Source: CAWBLP01 sp963789495 (GTDB lineage: Bacteria > Pseudomonadota > Alphaproteobacteria > Acetobacterales > Acetobacteraceae). From it: a stretch of 64,000 nt of DNA. The stretch covers positions 62,001-126,000 of the forward strand of contig CAWBLP010000008.1 of the NCBI GenBank assembly GCA_963789495.1, in the 5' to 3' direction. Positions 1 to 7,122 of this stretch are shown here, in pieces. Below the pieces are notes generated by a model. It did no database searches. It was not told the DNA's origin and saw only the letters and a list, made by a program, of their open reading frames with translations. Each line of letters opens with the position of its first letter. Position 1 is the first letter of the stretch. The position numbers and the translations under genes are program-made.

Positions 1-57
1 TTTGCTGGAGGTCCAAGGAGGCAAAGCCTCCTGGTGGGGTTCGGGGTAAAGCCTCGA
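1..57. repeat. Partial copy of dispersed inverted-repeat element (cut by window start)
   Basis: The first bases contain the module seen again near 4705-4750, 11880-11930 and 37448-37490: a 'ctggacgtccaggagg' type segment followed by the short palindrome gaggc-aaa-gcctc and a 'tggtggggttcgggg' tail. Only one arm lies in the window; the rest is to the left of base 1. Confidence 0.7.
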
Positions 58-142
58 TCGCTTCCACGCCCCGCCACACAACGCGGACCGGATCACGCAG
101 TTCTGCACGCCGCGAAGCGTCGGCAGATGGCAGGCTGTATGC

Positions 143-607
143 ATGGCCTATTACACCAAAGTGCTGCAGCCCGATGAGACCGTACGGATCGTCGGCCGAC
201 TGCATTGGACGATCTATCTCGGGGCATTGCTGCTGCCGCTGTTGGCTGCCATCGCCGCGCTCGGGTCGCTCTGGGTGCCGGAGTCCGACTGGCGCTTCTA
301 CCTGCGCCTTGTCGCCGCGGTGATTGCGGCGATCGGCCTGCTGCAGTTCCTCGCGATCGCGGTCCGCCGCCACACGACGGAGATCGTGGTGACCGACCGT
401 CGGGTGATCTACAAGCGCGGCCTGCTGGCGCGGCATACCGTCGAGATCAATGTCAGCAAGATCGAGACGGTGGATGTGGAGCAGAGCATCGGCGCCAGGA
501 TGTTCGGCTATGGCACCCTGATGATCCACGGCACCGGATCGGGATTCGAGCCGCTGGCGCGGGTCGGAGCACCGCTGGCCATCCGCAACGCCATCGTGGC
601 CGGGTAG
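143..607 (+). CDS. PH domain-containing membrane protein (bPH2/YdbT-like)
   Basis: A 154-residue protein. Two hydrophobic segments lie at about residues 25-43 and 53-73, followed by a C-terminal half with the bacterial PH (bPH2) pattern: a 'TTEIVVTDRRVIYKRGLL' type strand pair, then 'EINVSKIETVDVEQS' and a glycine-rich end where 'GTLMIHGTGSG' and 'PLARVGAP' stand. This order of two TM helices and one PH fold is typical of YdbS/YdbT-like proteins of unknown exact role, probably anchored in the inner membrane with the PH fold in the cytoplasm. It sits upstream of gatC on the same strand with a 95-base gap, so co-transcription is possible but not shown. Confidence 0.85.
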   Translation: MAYYTKVLQPDETVRIVGRLHWTIYLGALLLPLLAAIAALGSLWVPESDWRFYLRLVAAVIAAIGLLQFLAIAVRRHTTEIVVTDRRVIYKRGLLARHTVEINVSKIETVDVEQSIGARMFGYGTLMIHGTGSGFEPLARVGAPLAIRNAIVAG

Positions 608-702
608 CGCGCCGCACCGGTCGTGCCGCGCAGGCGCGCCGGTTGAACCGCCCCTCCCCGCCCGGTAAGTTGCCGGTTGGTTTCCCACACAAGAGAGCCT
701 GC

Positions 703-990
703 ATGTCGCTCGATCCCGCGACCATCCGTCGCATCGCCACCCTCGCTCGCATCCACGTCGACGACAGCGAAATCCCCGCGCTGCAGGCGGAGCTGAACGG
801 CATCCTCGGCTGGATCGAGCAGCTCAACGCGGTGAACGTGGACGGGGTGGAGCCGCTTACCGGCGGCGCGCGCATGGCGCTGAAGATGCGCGAGGATGCG
901 GTGACCGACGGCGCCTATCCCGACCAGGTGCTGGGCAATGCCCCCGATCGCGCCGACAACTTCTATGCGGTGCCCAAGGTGGTGGAGTGA
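703..990 (+). CDS. gatC: Asp-tRNA(Asn)/Glu-tRNA(Gln) amidotransferase subunit C
   Basis: A 95-residue GatC, normal length for the family. It bridges GatA and GatB in the transamidosome that converts Glu-tRNA(Gln) and Asp-tRNA(Asn) to the amidated forms. Recognisable family features are the start 'IRRIATLARIHVDD', the helix 'ELNGILGWIEQLNAVNVDGVEP' region, the 'LREDAVTDG'-like segment (here KMREDAVTDG) and the C-terminal 'NFYAVPKVVE'. The ATG at 703 follows an AAGAGAG stretch. Its TGA overlaps the gatA ATG, as in most gatCA operons. A longer reading frame runs upstream over the previous gene but has no GatC homology there, so the internal ATG is chosen. Confidence 0.95.
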   Translation: MSLDPATIRRIATLARIHVDDSEIPALQAELNGILGWIEQLNAVNVDGVEPLTGGARMALKMREDAVTDGAYPDQVLGNAPDRADNFYAVPKVVE

Positions 991-2468
991 TGCTCACCGA
1001 TCTGACGATCGCGCAGGCCCGCGACGGGTTGCGGGCCAAAGAATTCACCGCCGAGGAATTGACGCTGGCGCATCTGCACGCAATCGAGGCGCTGAACCCG
1101 CGGCTCAACGCCTATATCACTGTCAGCCACGCGCAGGCGGTGGACCAGGCGCGCGCCGCCGACGCCGCCCTGGCGCGGGGTGAGACCCGCGCGCTGACCG
1201 GCATTCCGCTGGCGATCAAAGATCTGTTCTGCACCGCGGGCGTGCGCACCACCGCCGGCAGCCGGATTCTCGGGCCGTTCGTGCCGCCCTATGAAAGCAC
1301 GGTCACCGCCAACCTGCTGCGCGACGGCGCCATCTTCCTCGGCAAGACGAACATGGACGAGTTCGCCATGGGCTCGTCCAACATGACCTCCGCCTACGGC
1401 CCAGTGGAAAACCCGTGGAAGCGGCGGCAGGACAACGCGGCGGTGCTGGTGCCCGGCGGGTCCTCCGGCGGATCGGCGGCGGCGGTCTCGGCGCGGTTGG
1501 CAATGGGCGGCACCGGCACCGATACCGGCGGATCGATCCGCCAGCCGGCCTCGTTCTGCGGCATCGTCGGCGCCAAGCCGACCTATGGGCGCTGCTCGCG
1601 CTGGGGCGTGGTGGCGTTCGCCTCCTCGCTGGACCATCCCGGCCCGTTCGCCCGCACCGTGCGCGACACCGCCATTCTGCTCGGCTCGATGGCCGGCCAC
1701 GACCCAAAGGATTCCACCAGCGCCGACCGGCCGGTGCCGGACTACGAGGCCGCCTGCGCGCGCGGGGTAAAAGGACTGCGCATCGGCGTGCCGCGCGAGT
1801 ACCGCTCCGAAGGCATGCCGGCGGAGATCGAAGCGCTGTGGCAGCAGGGCGTGGCCTGGCTACGCGACGCCGGCGCCGAGATCGTCGACGTTTCGCTGCC
1901 GCACACCAAATACGGGCTGCCCACCTACTACATCGTCGCCCCGGCCGAAGCATCGTCCAACCTGGCGCGCTATGACGGGGTGCGGTTCGGGCTGCGTGCG
2001 GACGGCGCCGACCTGCGCGACCTGTATGAGCGCACACGGGCGGCCGGATTCGGCGCCGAGGTGCGGCGGCGCGTGCTGATCGGCACCTACGTGCTGTCGG
2101 CCGGGTATTACGATGCCTATTACCTGCGCGCCCAGAAGGTGCGGGCGCTGATCCTGCGCGACTTCACCGAGGTGTTTGCCGATGTCGACGCGCTGCTGAC
2201 CCCAACCGCGCCATCCGCCGCCTTCGCGCAGGGCGAGAATCAGGACGACCCGGTGCAGATGTATCTGAACGACGTGTTCACCGTGCCGGCCGACCTGGCC
2301 GGCGTGCCGGCGATATCGGTGCCGGGCGGGCTGGACGCGAACGGCCTGCCGCTGGGCCTGCAGGTGATCTGCAAGCCGTTCGCCGAAGAAACGATGTTCG
2401 CGGTGGGTGCGGCGCTGGAACAGGCGGCGGGGTTTCACGCGCTGCCGGCGGTGCGGGCGGGAGGCTGA
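990..2468 (+). CDS. gatA: Asp-tRNA(Asn)/Glu-tRNA(Gln) amidotransferase subunit A
   Basis: A 492-residue amidase-signature protein, the glutaminase-like subunit that releases ammonia for transamidation. The Ser-cisSer-Lys triad is visible: Lys in 'GIPLAIKDLFC' (about residue 77), the glycine/serine loop 'PGGSSGGSAAAV' (about 155-167) and the nucleophile serine in 'TDTGGSIRQPA' (about 182). The 'NMDEFAMGSS' and 'GRTG'-type family blocks are also present and the length is normal. ATG 990 overlaps the gatC stop; a GTG at 987 is in frame and could be used instead. gatB does not follow directly; 2.4 kb of unrelated sequence intervenes. Confidence 0.96.
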   Translation: MLTDLTIAQARDGLRAKEFTAEELTLAHLHAIEALNPRLNAYITVSHAQAVDQARAADAALARGETRALTGIPLAIKDLFCTAGVRTTAGSRILGPFVPPYESTVTANLLRDGAIFLGKTNMDEFAMGSSNMTSAYGPVENPWKRRQDNAAVLVPGGSSGGSAAAVSARLAMGGTGTDTGGSIRQPASFCGIVGAKPTYGRCSRWGVVAFASSLDHPGPFARTVRDTAILLGSMAGHDPKDSTSADRPVPDYEAACARGVKGLRIGVPREYRSEGMPAEIEALWQQGVAWLRDAGAEIVDVSLPHTKYGLPTYYIVAPAEASSNLARYDGVRFGLRADGADLRDLYERTRAAGFGAEVRRRVLIGTYVLSAGYYDAYYLRAQKVRALILRDFTEVFADVDALLTPTAPSAAFAQGENQDDPVQMYLNDVFTVPADLAGVPAISVPGGLDANGLPLGLQVICKPFAEETMFAVGAALEQAAGFHALPAVRAGG

Positions 2469-2488
2469 CGGCACGCGTCGCGGTTACC

Positions 2489-2629
2489 TCAGGCGAGGTC
2501 GATGTCGGTCCGCGGAAAGTCGTTTCCCTTGCACAGCACGGGCGCCGCGAGTTGGCGGGCGCAGGCATAGGCAAAGCAATCGCCGAGGTTGAGAGCGGCT
2601 GGGTGCCGTCCCTTGCCGAAACGCGAAGA
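2489..2629 (-). pseudogene. C-terminal remnant of a VapC-type PIN-domain toxin
   Basis: Read on the minus strand, the last 46 codons before a stop at 2489 give 'KGRHPAALNLGDCFAYA' followed by 'LAAPVLCKGNDFPRTDI'. That is the standard C-terminal end of VapC toxins: G-D-C-F-A-Y-A carries the last acidic PIN residue and K-G-x-D-F-x-x-T-D-I closes the fold. Upstream codons in this frame do not look like the rest of a PIN domain and run into antisense of the next gene, and no antitoxin is present. About one third of a typical 130-residue VapC remains. It shows that a toxin-antitoxin locus once stood between gatA and the dioxygenase. Confidence 0.75.
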
Positions 2630-2782
2630 GGCCCCGGGCGCCGCTACGCCAGGGCCGGTCCGCTTCCGGCCAGGCTCCTGCGGCGACCGATGGCGATCCC
2701 CCAAAACCATGGCCAAGTCGACCTGATCCTTCGGCGTGCTAGGATGGCGACCCAACGCGTTTGCGTCGGGAGGGAAAGATCC

Positions 2783-4015
2783 ATGCCGGATATGCCAGCC
2801 GCGTCGTCCTGGTCGGACGACCTCACGCGCGTGCCGTACTGGGTGTATCGCGATCCTGCGCTGCTGCGGGCCGAGCAGGAACGCGTGTTCGAGGGGCCGG
2901 TCTGGAATTTTCTTTGCCTTGAGTTGGAGATCCCCGGCCCGGGTGACTGGCGCACGACGAAGCTCGGGCAGATGCCGGTCGTCGTGGTGCGCGACGAAGA
3001 CGGCTCGATCGCGGCGTTCGAGAATCGCTGCGTGCATCGCGGCGCGTTGATCTGCCTGGATGATGAAGGTCGCGGGGCCAAGCACTTCCAATGCGTCTAT
3101 CATGCCTGGCGCTACGATCTGCGCGGCACGCTGCGGTCGGCCGCGTTTCAGCGCGGAGTGAACGGCAAGGGCGGCATGCCCGCCGGCTTTCGTGCCGAGG
3201 ACCATGGGCCGCGCAAGCTGCGAACCACGCTATTCTGCGGGCTGGTGTTCGGCACGCTGCATGCCGACACGCCCTCGCTGGAGGAATTCATCGGGCCCGA
3301 CGTGAGGCGCATGGCGGAGCGTGTGATCGCCGGCCGGCAACTGGAGATCATTGGCCGGTTCGTCGAAGTGCTGCCGAACAACTGGAAGATGTACGCCGAG
3401 AACGTGCGGGATTCCTATCACGCGAGCCTGCTGCACCTGTTCTTCGCCACGTTCAAAATCAACCGGCTGAGCCAGGGCGGCGGGCTGATCGTGAGCCCGA
3501 ATGGCGGCTGCAGCGTGTCGTCCACCATCGCCCCCGATACCGCCGACGACACCGCCTATGCGGGTCTTCGCTCGGTGGACGACGACTTCCGGCTGGAGGA
3601 TCCCAGCCTGACCGATGTGGTCGACGAACATGACGACAGGATCCGCCAGCATATCGTGACGATCTTTCCGAACTTCGTCGTGCAGCAGACGCAGAACGCC
3701 ATGGCCTTGCGGTTCTTCACTCCCGCCGGAGTGGATCGCACCAACCTGGAATGGATCTATTTCGGCTACGCCGATGACCCGCCCGAATTGCGCCGGCGGC
3801 GCCTGCGGCATCTCAACCTGGGCGGACCGGCCGGATTCGTGTCGATGGAAGATGGCTGCATCGGCGGCTTCGTCGAACGCGGCATCGCGACGGCCGAGGG
3901 CGACGCGTCCATCGTGCAGATGGGCGGGCGCGACATCGAGAGCCAGGCAACTCGCGCCACCGAGGCGGCGGTCCGCGGCTTCTGGTCGCTGTGGCGGCGG
4001 ATGGTCGGGCTATGA
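2783..4015 (+). CDS. Rieske aromatic ring-hydroxylating dioxygenase, large (alpha) subunit
   Basis: A 410-residue protein. The N-terminal Rieske [2Fe-2S] site is C-x-H (Cys83, His85 in 'NRCVHRG') with C-x2-H (Cys104, His107 in 'QCVYHAWRYD'). The C-terminal catalytic domain has the mononuclear iron pattern D-x2-H-x4-H in 'RDSYHASLLH'. Such enzymes insert both atoms of O2 into an aromatic ring with electrons from a separate reductase; no reductase or ferredoxin gene is adjacent. The ATG at 2783 is preceded by GGGAGGGAAAG; the frame is open further upstream, but those codons overlap the vapC remnant and have no family match. The stop overlaps the start of the small-subunit gene. The substrate cannot be read from the sequence; anthranilate, salicylate or benzoate-like acids are plausible. 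Confidence 0.9.
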   Translation: MPDMPAASSWSDDLTRVPYWVYRDPALLRAEQERVFEGPVWNFLCLELEIPGPGDWRTTKLGQMPVVVVRDEDGSIAAFENRCVHRGALICLDDEGRGAKHFQCVYHAWRYDLRGTLRSAAFQRGVNGKGGMPAGFRAEDHGPRKLRTTLFCGLVFGTLHADTPSLEEFIGPDVRRMAERVIAGRQLEIIGRFVEVLPNNWKMYAENVRDSYHASLLHLFFATFKINRLSQGGGLIVSPNGGCSVSSTIAPDTADDTAYAGLRSVDDDFRLEDPSLTDVVDEHDDRIRQHIVTIFPNFVVQQTQNAMALRFFTPAGVDRTNLEWIYFGYADDPPELRRRRLRHLNLGGPAGFVSMEDGCIGGFVERGIATAEGDASIVQMGGRDIESQATRATEAAVRGFWSLWRRMVGL

Positions 4016-4467
4016 GCCTGCTGCTGCGCCTGGCCGCGCTGAACGCCGCCTATACCGCGGCGATCGATGAAGACCGGCTGGAGGATTGGCCCGGGTTCTT
4101 CACCGAGGACTGCGTCTACAAGATCACCTCGGCCGAGAATCAGCGGCGCGGCTACGCCGCCGGCGTGGTGTATGCCGATTCCTGCGCGATGCTGCGCGAC
4201 CGGGTGACCGCGCTGCGCTCTGCCAATATCTACGAACGCCAGGCCTATCGCCATATCATCGGACTGCCGCTGACCGACGACGCCGCGATGACGGCGCGGA
4301 CCCCGTTCCTGGTGGTCCGCATCATGCGGGACGGCAGCAGCATGCTGTTCGCGACCGGCAGCTATCTCGATCGGGTGGTTGATGCGGCGGGCGCGCTGCG
4401 CTTCGCAGAACGGATCGTCGTCTGCGACAGCAGCCATTTCGACACGCTGCTGGCGATCCCGCTGTAA
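4012..4467 (+). CDS. Ring-hydroxylating dioxygenase, small (beta) subunit
   Basis: A 151-residue SnoaL-like/NTF2-fold protein of the usual beta-subunit length. It starts with an ATGA overlap with the alpha-subunit stop, which indicates translational coupling. Family traits include 'YTAAIDEDRLEDWPGFFTED', where a small acidic substrate-free cone fold begins, the 'RRGYAAGVVYADS' block, 'ERQAYRHIIG' and the C-terminal 'FAERIVVCDSSHFDTLLAIPL' end with the conserved V-x-D-x-x-x-x-D-T-L-L. The beta subunit gives structural support in alpha3beta3 hexamers. The gene ends 8 bases before a long-inverted-repeat element. Confidence 0.88.
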   Translation: MSLLLRLAALNAAYTAAIDEDRLEDWPGFFTEDCVYKITSAENQRRGYAAGVVYADSCAMLRDRVTALRSANIYERQAYRHIIGLPLTDDAAMTARTPFLVVRIMRDGSSMLFATGSYLDRVVDAAGALRFAERIVVCDSSHFDTLLAIPL

Positions 4468-4474
4468 GAGCGCC

Positions 4475-4799
4475 GCAGCCTGTGCCACACGTCCGCGCTT
4501 GTTGGGGAGGCAGCAGGGATCGGTGGCGTTGCCCCCGAACCCCCATCAAGGGGCGCTGCCCCTTGCATCCCCGCCAAGGGCCCGGCCCTTGGAACCGACT
4601 CTGTTTGGGGTGGGGAGGGGGCCGGTCGTGATGATGCGCCGGTCCGGGAACGCCGCGCCCCCTCTCCACCCCAAACCGAATCCGATTGCAAAGGCGAGCC
4701 TTTGCTGGACGTCCAGGAGGCAAAGCCTCCTGGTGGGATTCGGGGCAACGTCCCGATCCTTGCTGCCCCCCAACAAGCGCGATGCATGGCACAGGCTGC
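4475..4799. repeat. MITE-like element with ~50-bp imperfect terminal inverted repeats
   Basis: The left end begins GCAGCCTGTGCCA, then GCGCTTGTTGGGG and GCAGCAGGGATCGG. The right end read backwards gives the same order (GCAGCCTGTGCCA, GCGCTTGTTGGGG, GCAGCAAGGATCGGG), so about 50 bp at each end are inverted copies. The interior is a set of smaller palindromes: 'aaggggc-gct-gcccctt', 'ccaagggcc-c-ggcccttgg', and a 'ttggggtggggaggggg' arm mirrored by 'cccctctccaccccaa'. There is no credible gene inside. Related copies lie at 1-57, 11823-12154, 15780-15817, 37429-37598 and about 42303-42368. It fills the gap between the dioxygenase and gatB. Confidence 0.8.
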
Positions 4800-4853
4800 C
4801 AACCCCGCTTAGACTGCGCCCGTAGCGCCCCGATGCGCAAAGGAGCAGAGTTG

Positions 4854-6318
4854 ATGGCTGAACCCAGTTACCGCATCGAAGGCAGCACCGGCGCGTGGGA
4901 GGTCGTGGTCGGCCTGGAGGTCCATGCCCAGGTGATCAGCCGCGCCAAGCTGTTCTCCGGTGCGGCCACCGCATTCGGCGCACCGCCCAACACCCAGGTG
5001 AGCTTCGTCGATGCCGCCTTCCCCGGCATGCTGCCGGTGATCAACCGCGAGTGCGTAGCGCAGGCAGTGCGCACCGGGCTCGGGCTGAACGCGCATATCC
5101 ACCTGGTCAGCCGGTTCGACCGCAAGAACTACTTTTACCCCGACCTGCCCGCCGGCTATCAGATCAGCCAGTACCGAGCACCCGATCGTCGGCGAAGGCA
5201 CGGTAGAGATCGAGCTCGCCGATGGACGCGTGAAGCCGATCGGCATCACGCGGCTGCATCTGGAACAGGATGCCGGGAAGTCGTTGCACGATCAGCATCC
5301 GACCAAATCCTATATCGACCTCAATCGCTCCGGGGTCGCGCTGATGGAGATCGTGTCGGAGCCGGACATCCGCTCCCCCGAGGAAGCCGGCGCCTATCTG
5401 CGCAAGCTGCGCAGCATCCTGCGCTACCTTGGCACCTGCGACGGCAACATGGAGGAAGGCTCCATGCGCGCCGACGTGAACGTCTCGGTGCGCAAGTCCG
5501 GAGAACCGTATCGCACTCGCTGCGAGGTGAAGAACGTGAACTCGGTGCGCTTCGTCATGCAGGCAATCGAGGCGGAGGCGAAGCGCCAGGTGGAGGTGTG
5601 GGAATCCGGCGGCATGGTGGAGCAGGAAACCCGCCTGTTCGACAGCGGGCGCGGCGTGACGCGCAGCATGCGCTCGAAGGAGGACGCGCATGATTACCGT
5701 TACTTCCCCGATCCGGATCTGCTGCCGCTGGTGCTGGAGGATGACTGGGTCGCGGCGTTGAAGGCGTCGCTGCCGGAGCTGCCGGACGCAAAGAAGGCGC
5801 GTTTCATGCGCGAGTACGGATTGACCGCGTACGATGCCGGCGTGCTGGTCGCGGAACGCGCCAGTGCTGATTATTTCGAGGCCGTGGCGAAGGGGCGGGT
5901 CGGCAAGACCGCCGCCAACTGGGTGATGGGCGATCTGTTTGCGGCGCTGAACCGCTCCGGAAAGACGATCGAGACGTCACCTGTGTCCGCTGCGGCGCTG
6001 GGCGCGCTGCTGGATCTGATGGCGGACAACACGATCAACGGGAAGATCGCCAAGGAGGTGTTCGACGCGATGGTGGAGACCGGCAAGGACCCCGCGACGC
6101 TCGTGGATGAGCGCGGGCTGCGCCAGGTCACCGACACCAGCGCGATCGACGCCGCGGTAGCGGGCGTGCTGGCCGCGCATGCCGACAAAGTAGCGGAGTA
6201 CCGCGCCGGCAAGGACAAGCTGTTCGGGTTTTTCGTCGGCCAGGTGATGCGGGCCATGAAGGGCAAGGGCAACCCCGCCCTGGTCAACGAGACGCTGCAG
6301 CAGAAGCTGGCGGGCTGA
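4854..6318 (+). CDS. gatB: Asp-tRNA(Asn)/Glu-tRNA(Gln) amidotransferase subunit B, with a +1 frameshift
   Basis: GatB recognises the mischarged tRNA and activates it with ATP. The start (ATG 4854 after AAAGGAG) gives the GatB N-terminus with 'GLEVHAQV' and 'DRKNYFYPDLPAGYQISQY'. After codon 107 one extra C at 5174/5175 (tac-c-gag) throws the frame off. Skipping it restores 'EHPIVGEG' and everything after, including 'MEEGSMRADVNVSVR', 'HDYRYFPDPDLLP' and the C-terminal YqeY-like tail ending 'NETLQQKLAG'. With the shift repaired the length is about 487 residues, normal for the family. Since GatB is usually indispensable in organisms without GlnRS/AsnRS, a sequencing or assembly insertion is the simplest reading, but a true mutation cannot be excluded from this sequence. 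Confidence 0.93.
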
Positions 6319-6371
6319 GCGTCGGTCGGTCGGTCGACTATCACGGTGAGCGACCGGGGCGGATTCCCACT

Positions 6372-6486
6372 CTTGTCTCGGCCGGACTTGGCCCGGCCGT
6401 CTCCACCGGAACGACCGGGTCATCCTCATGGATGAACTCTGCGCCGCCGCTCGGGGGCGGATGGCCGGGTCGAGCCCGGCCATGTC
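6372..6486. repeat. Dispersed intergenic inverted repeat ('MAGLDPAIR'-type)
   Basis: Two arms, 'tcggccggacttggcccggcc' like on the left and 'ggatggccgggtcgagcccggcc' on the right, flank a spacer. Translated, the right arm reads MAGLDPAIR, a well-known non-coding repeat signature in alphaproteobacteria. A second copy is at 57568-57674. The element lies downstream of gatB. Confidence 0.7.
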
Positions 6487-6540
6487 GATGAGGGGACGGT
6501 CAGGACGATCAGGGGACGATGAGGAGCGCCGCTACCGGGT

Positions 6541-6618
6541 ATGATGTCCCGGTACGGCCGTGGGCCGTAGTCGCTACGGCATGATGTCCCAGTACGGCCG
6601 CGCGCCATAGTAGTCGTA
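6541..6618. repeat. Tandem duplication of the 3' end of the PRC-barrel gene
   Basis: Two ~39-bp units each begin 'atgatgtcccRgtacggccg' and share most of the next 20 bases. The right unit is the coding 3' end (residues ending PYWDIMP) of the minus-strand PRC-barrel gene; the left unit lies just beyond the stop codon. This looks like a local duplication of the last dozen codons. Confidence 0.7.
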
Positions 6619-6960
6619 CACCCGCTGATCCCAGGCGCGGTCGCCCCAGCCGACGCGTTCGTCGCTGGCGTAGGAGGGTGCGCCCTCCAGCATGCTGCGG
6701 TCCAGATCCACCACGTAGCCGCCCATCGCGGTATCGTAGGCCAGCTTCTCCCAGGGCAGCGGATAATAGCGCTCGCCAATGCCCAGGAATCCGCCGAAAC
6801 CGGCAATCGCGTAGGCAATCTTGCCGCTCACCTTGTCGATCAGGATGTCATCCACCGCGCCGAGGTTCTCGCCGGCTCGGTTGTAGATGCTGGTGCCCTG
6901 CACCTGGTCGGCCGCGATCAGGCCGCCGGTCGTGTCGGTTGGATCATTCAGACTGGCCAT
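6574..6960 (-). CDS. PRC-barrel domain-containing protein
   Basis: A 128-residue protein with one PRC-barrel. The core reads 'VQGTSIYNRAGENLGAVDDI' and then 'KIAYAIAGFGGFLGIGERYYPLPW', ending the domain with 'LDRSMLEGAPSY'. The tail is rich in Tyr/Trp/Asp. Single PRC-barrel proteins of this kind are common stress- or envelope-related small proteins in Rhizobiales and Acetobacteraceae, and no enzymatic role is known. The start at 6960 is chosen because AAAAAAGG stands 7-8 bases upstream; an in-frame ATG 9 codons earlier lacks a ribosome site. A stem-loop puts the ribosome site in its loop (separate entry). Confidence 0.88.
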   Translation of the reverse strand: MASLNDPTDTTGGLIAADQVQGTSIYNRAGENLGAVDDILIDKVSGKIAYAIAGFGGFLGIGERYYPLPWEKLAYDTAMGGYVVDLDRSMLEGAPSYASDERVGWGDRAWDQRVYDYYGARPYWDIMP

Positions 6961-6961
6961 A

Positions 6962-6985
6962 GCCACACCTTTTTTGCTGTGTGGC
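6962..6985 (-). promoter_or_regulatory. Stem-loop presenting the ribosome-binding site of the PRC-barrel gene
   Basis: On the minus strand GCCACAC-AGCAAAAAAG-GTGTGGC forms a 7-bp perfect stem whose 10-base loop holds the AAAAAAG part of the Shine-Dalgarno; the second arm ends two bases before the ATG. Such a structure could influence translation initiation. This is inference from sequence only. Confidence 0.4.
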
Positions 6986-6999
6986 ATTTAACGCTGCCG

Positions 7000-7027
7000 G
7001 CCGGCCCTCGGTTGCCGCAGGGCCGGC
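7000..7027. terminator. GC-rich hairpin downstream of the MmgE/PrpD gene
   Basis: GCCGGCCCT and AGGGCCGGC form a 9-bp perfect stem with a 10-base loop. It lies about 95 bases past the MmgE/PrpD stop codon on the minus strand. There is no clear T-run, so it may be a weak terminator or RNA 3'-end stabiliser. Confidence 0.4.
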
Positions 7028-7122
7028 AGTGGCTGGAACGTGACCTGGGCGGTGTGCCGCCGACCGCAGACCCTATGCGGGCGACGCCGCACATCCGCGT
7101 AGAAGCCGCTCCGTCGGTCGGT

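Noticed and set aside
1585..1770. Other short frames inside gatA and other large genes
   Set aside because: High-GC third positions leave long open frames in all registers; none has homology or a ribosome site.
4495..4840. Small reading frames inside the MITE-like elements (texts such as PGGFASW or GALPLASPP)
   Set aside because: They recur in every copy on both strands because of the repeat's palindromes, and have no start signals.
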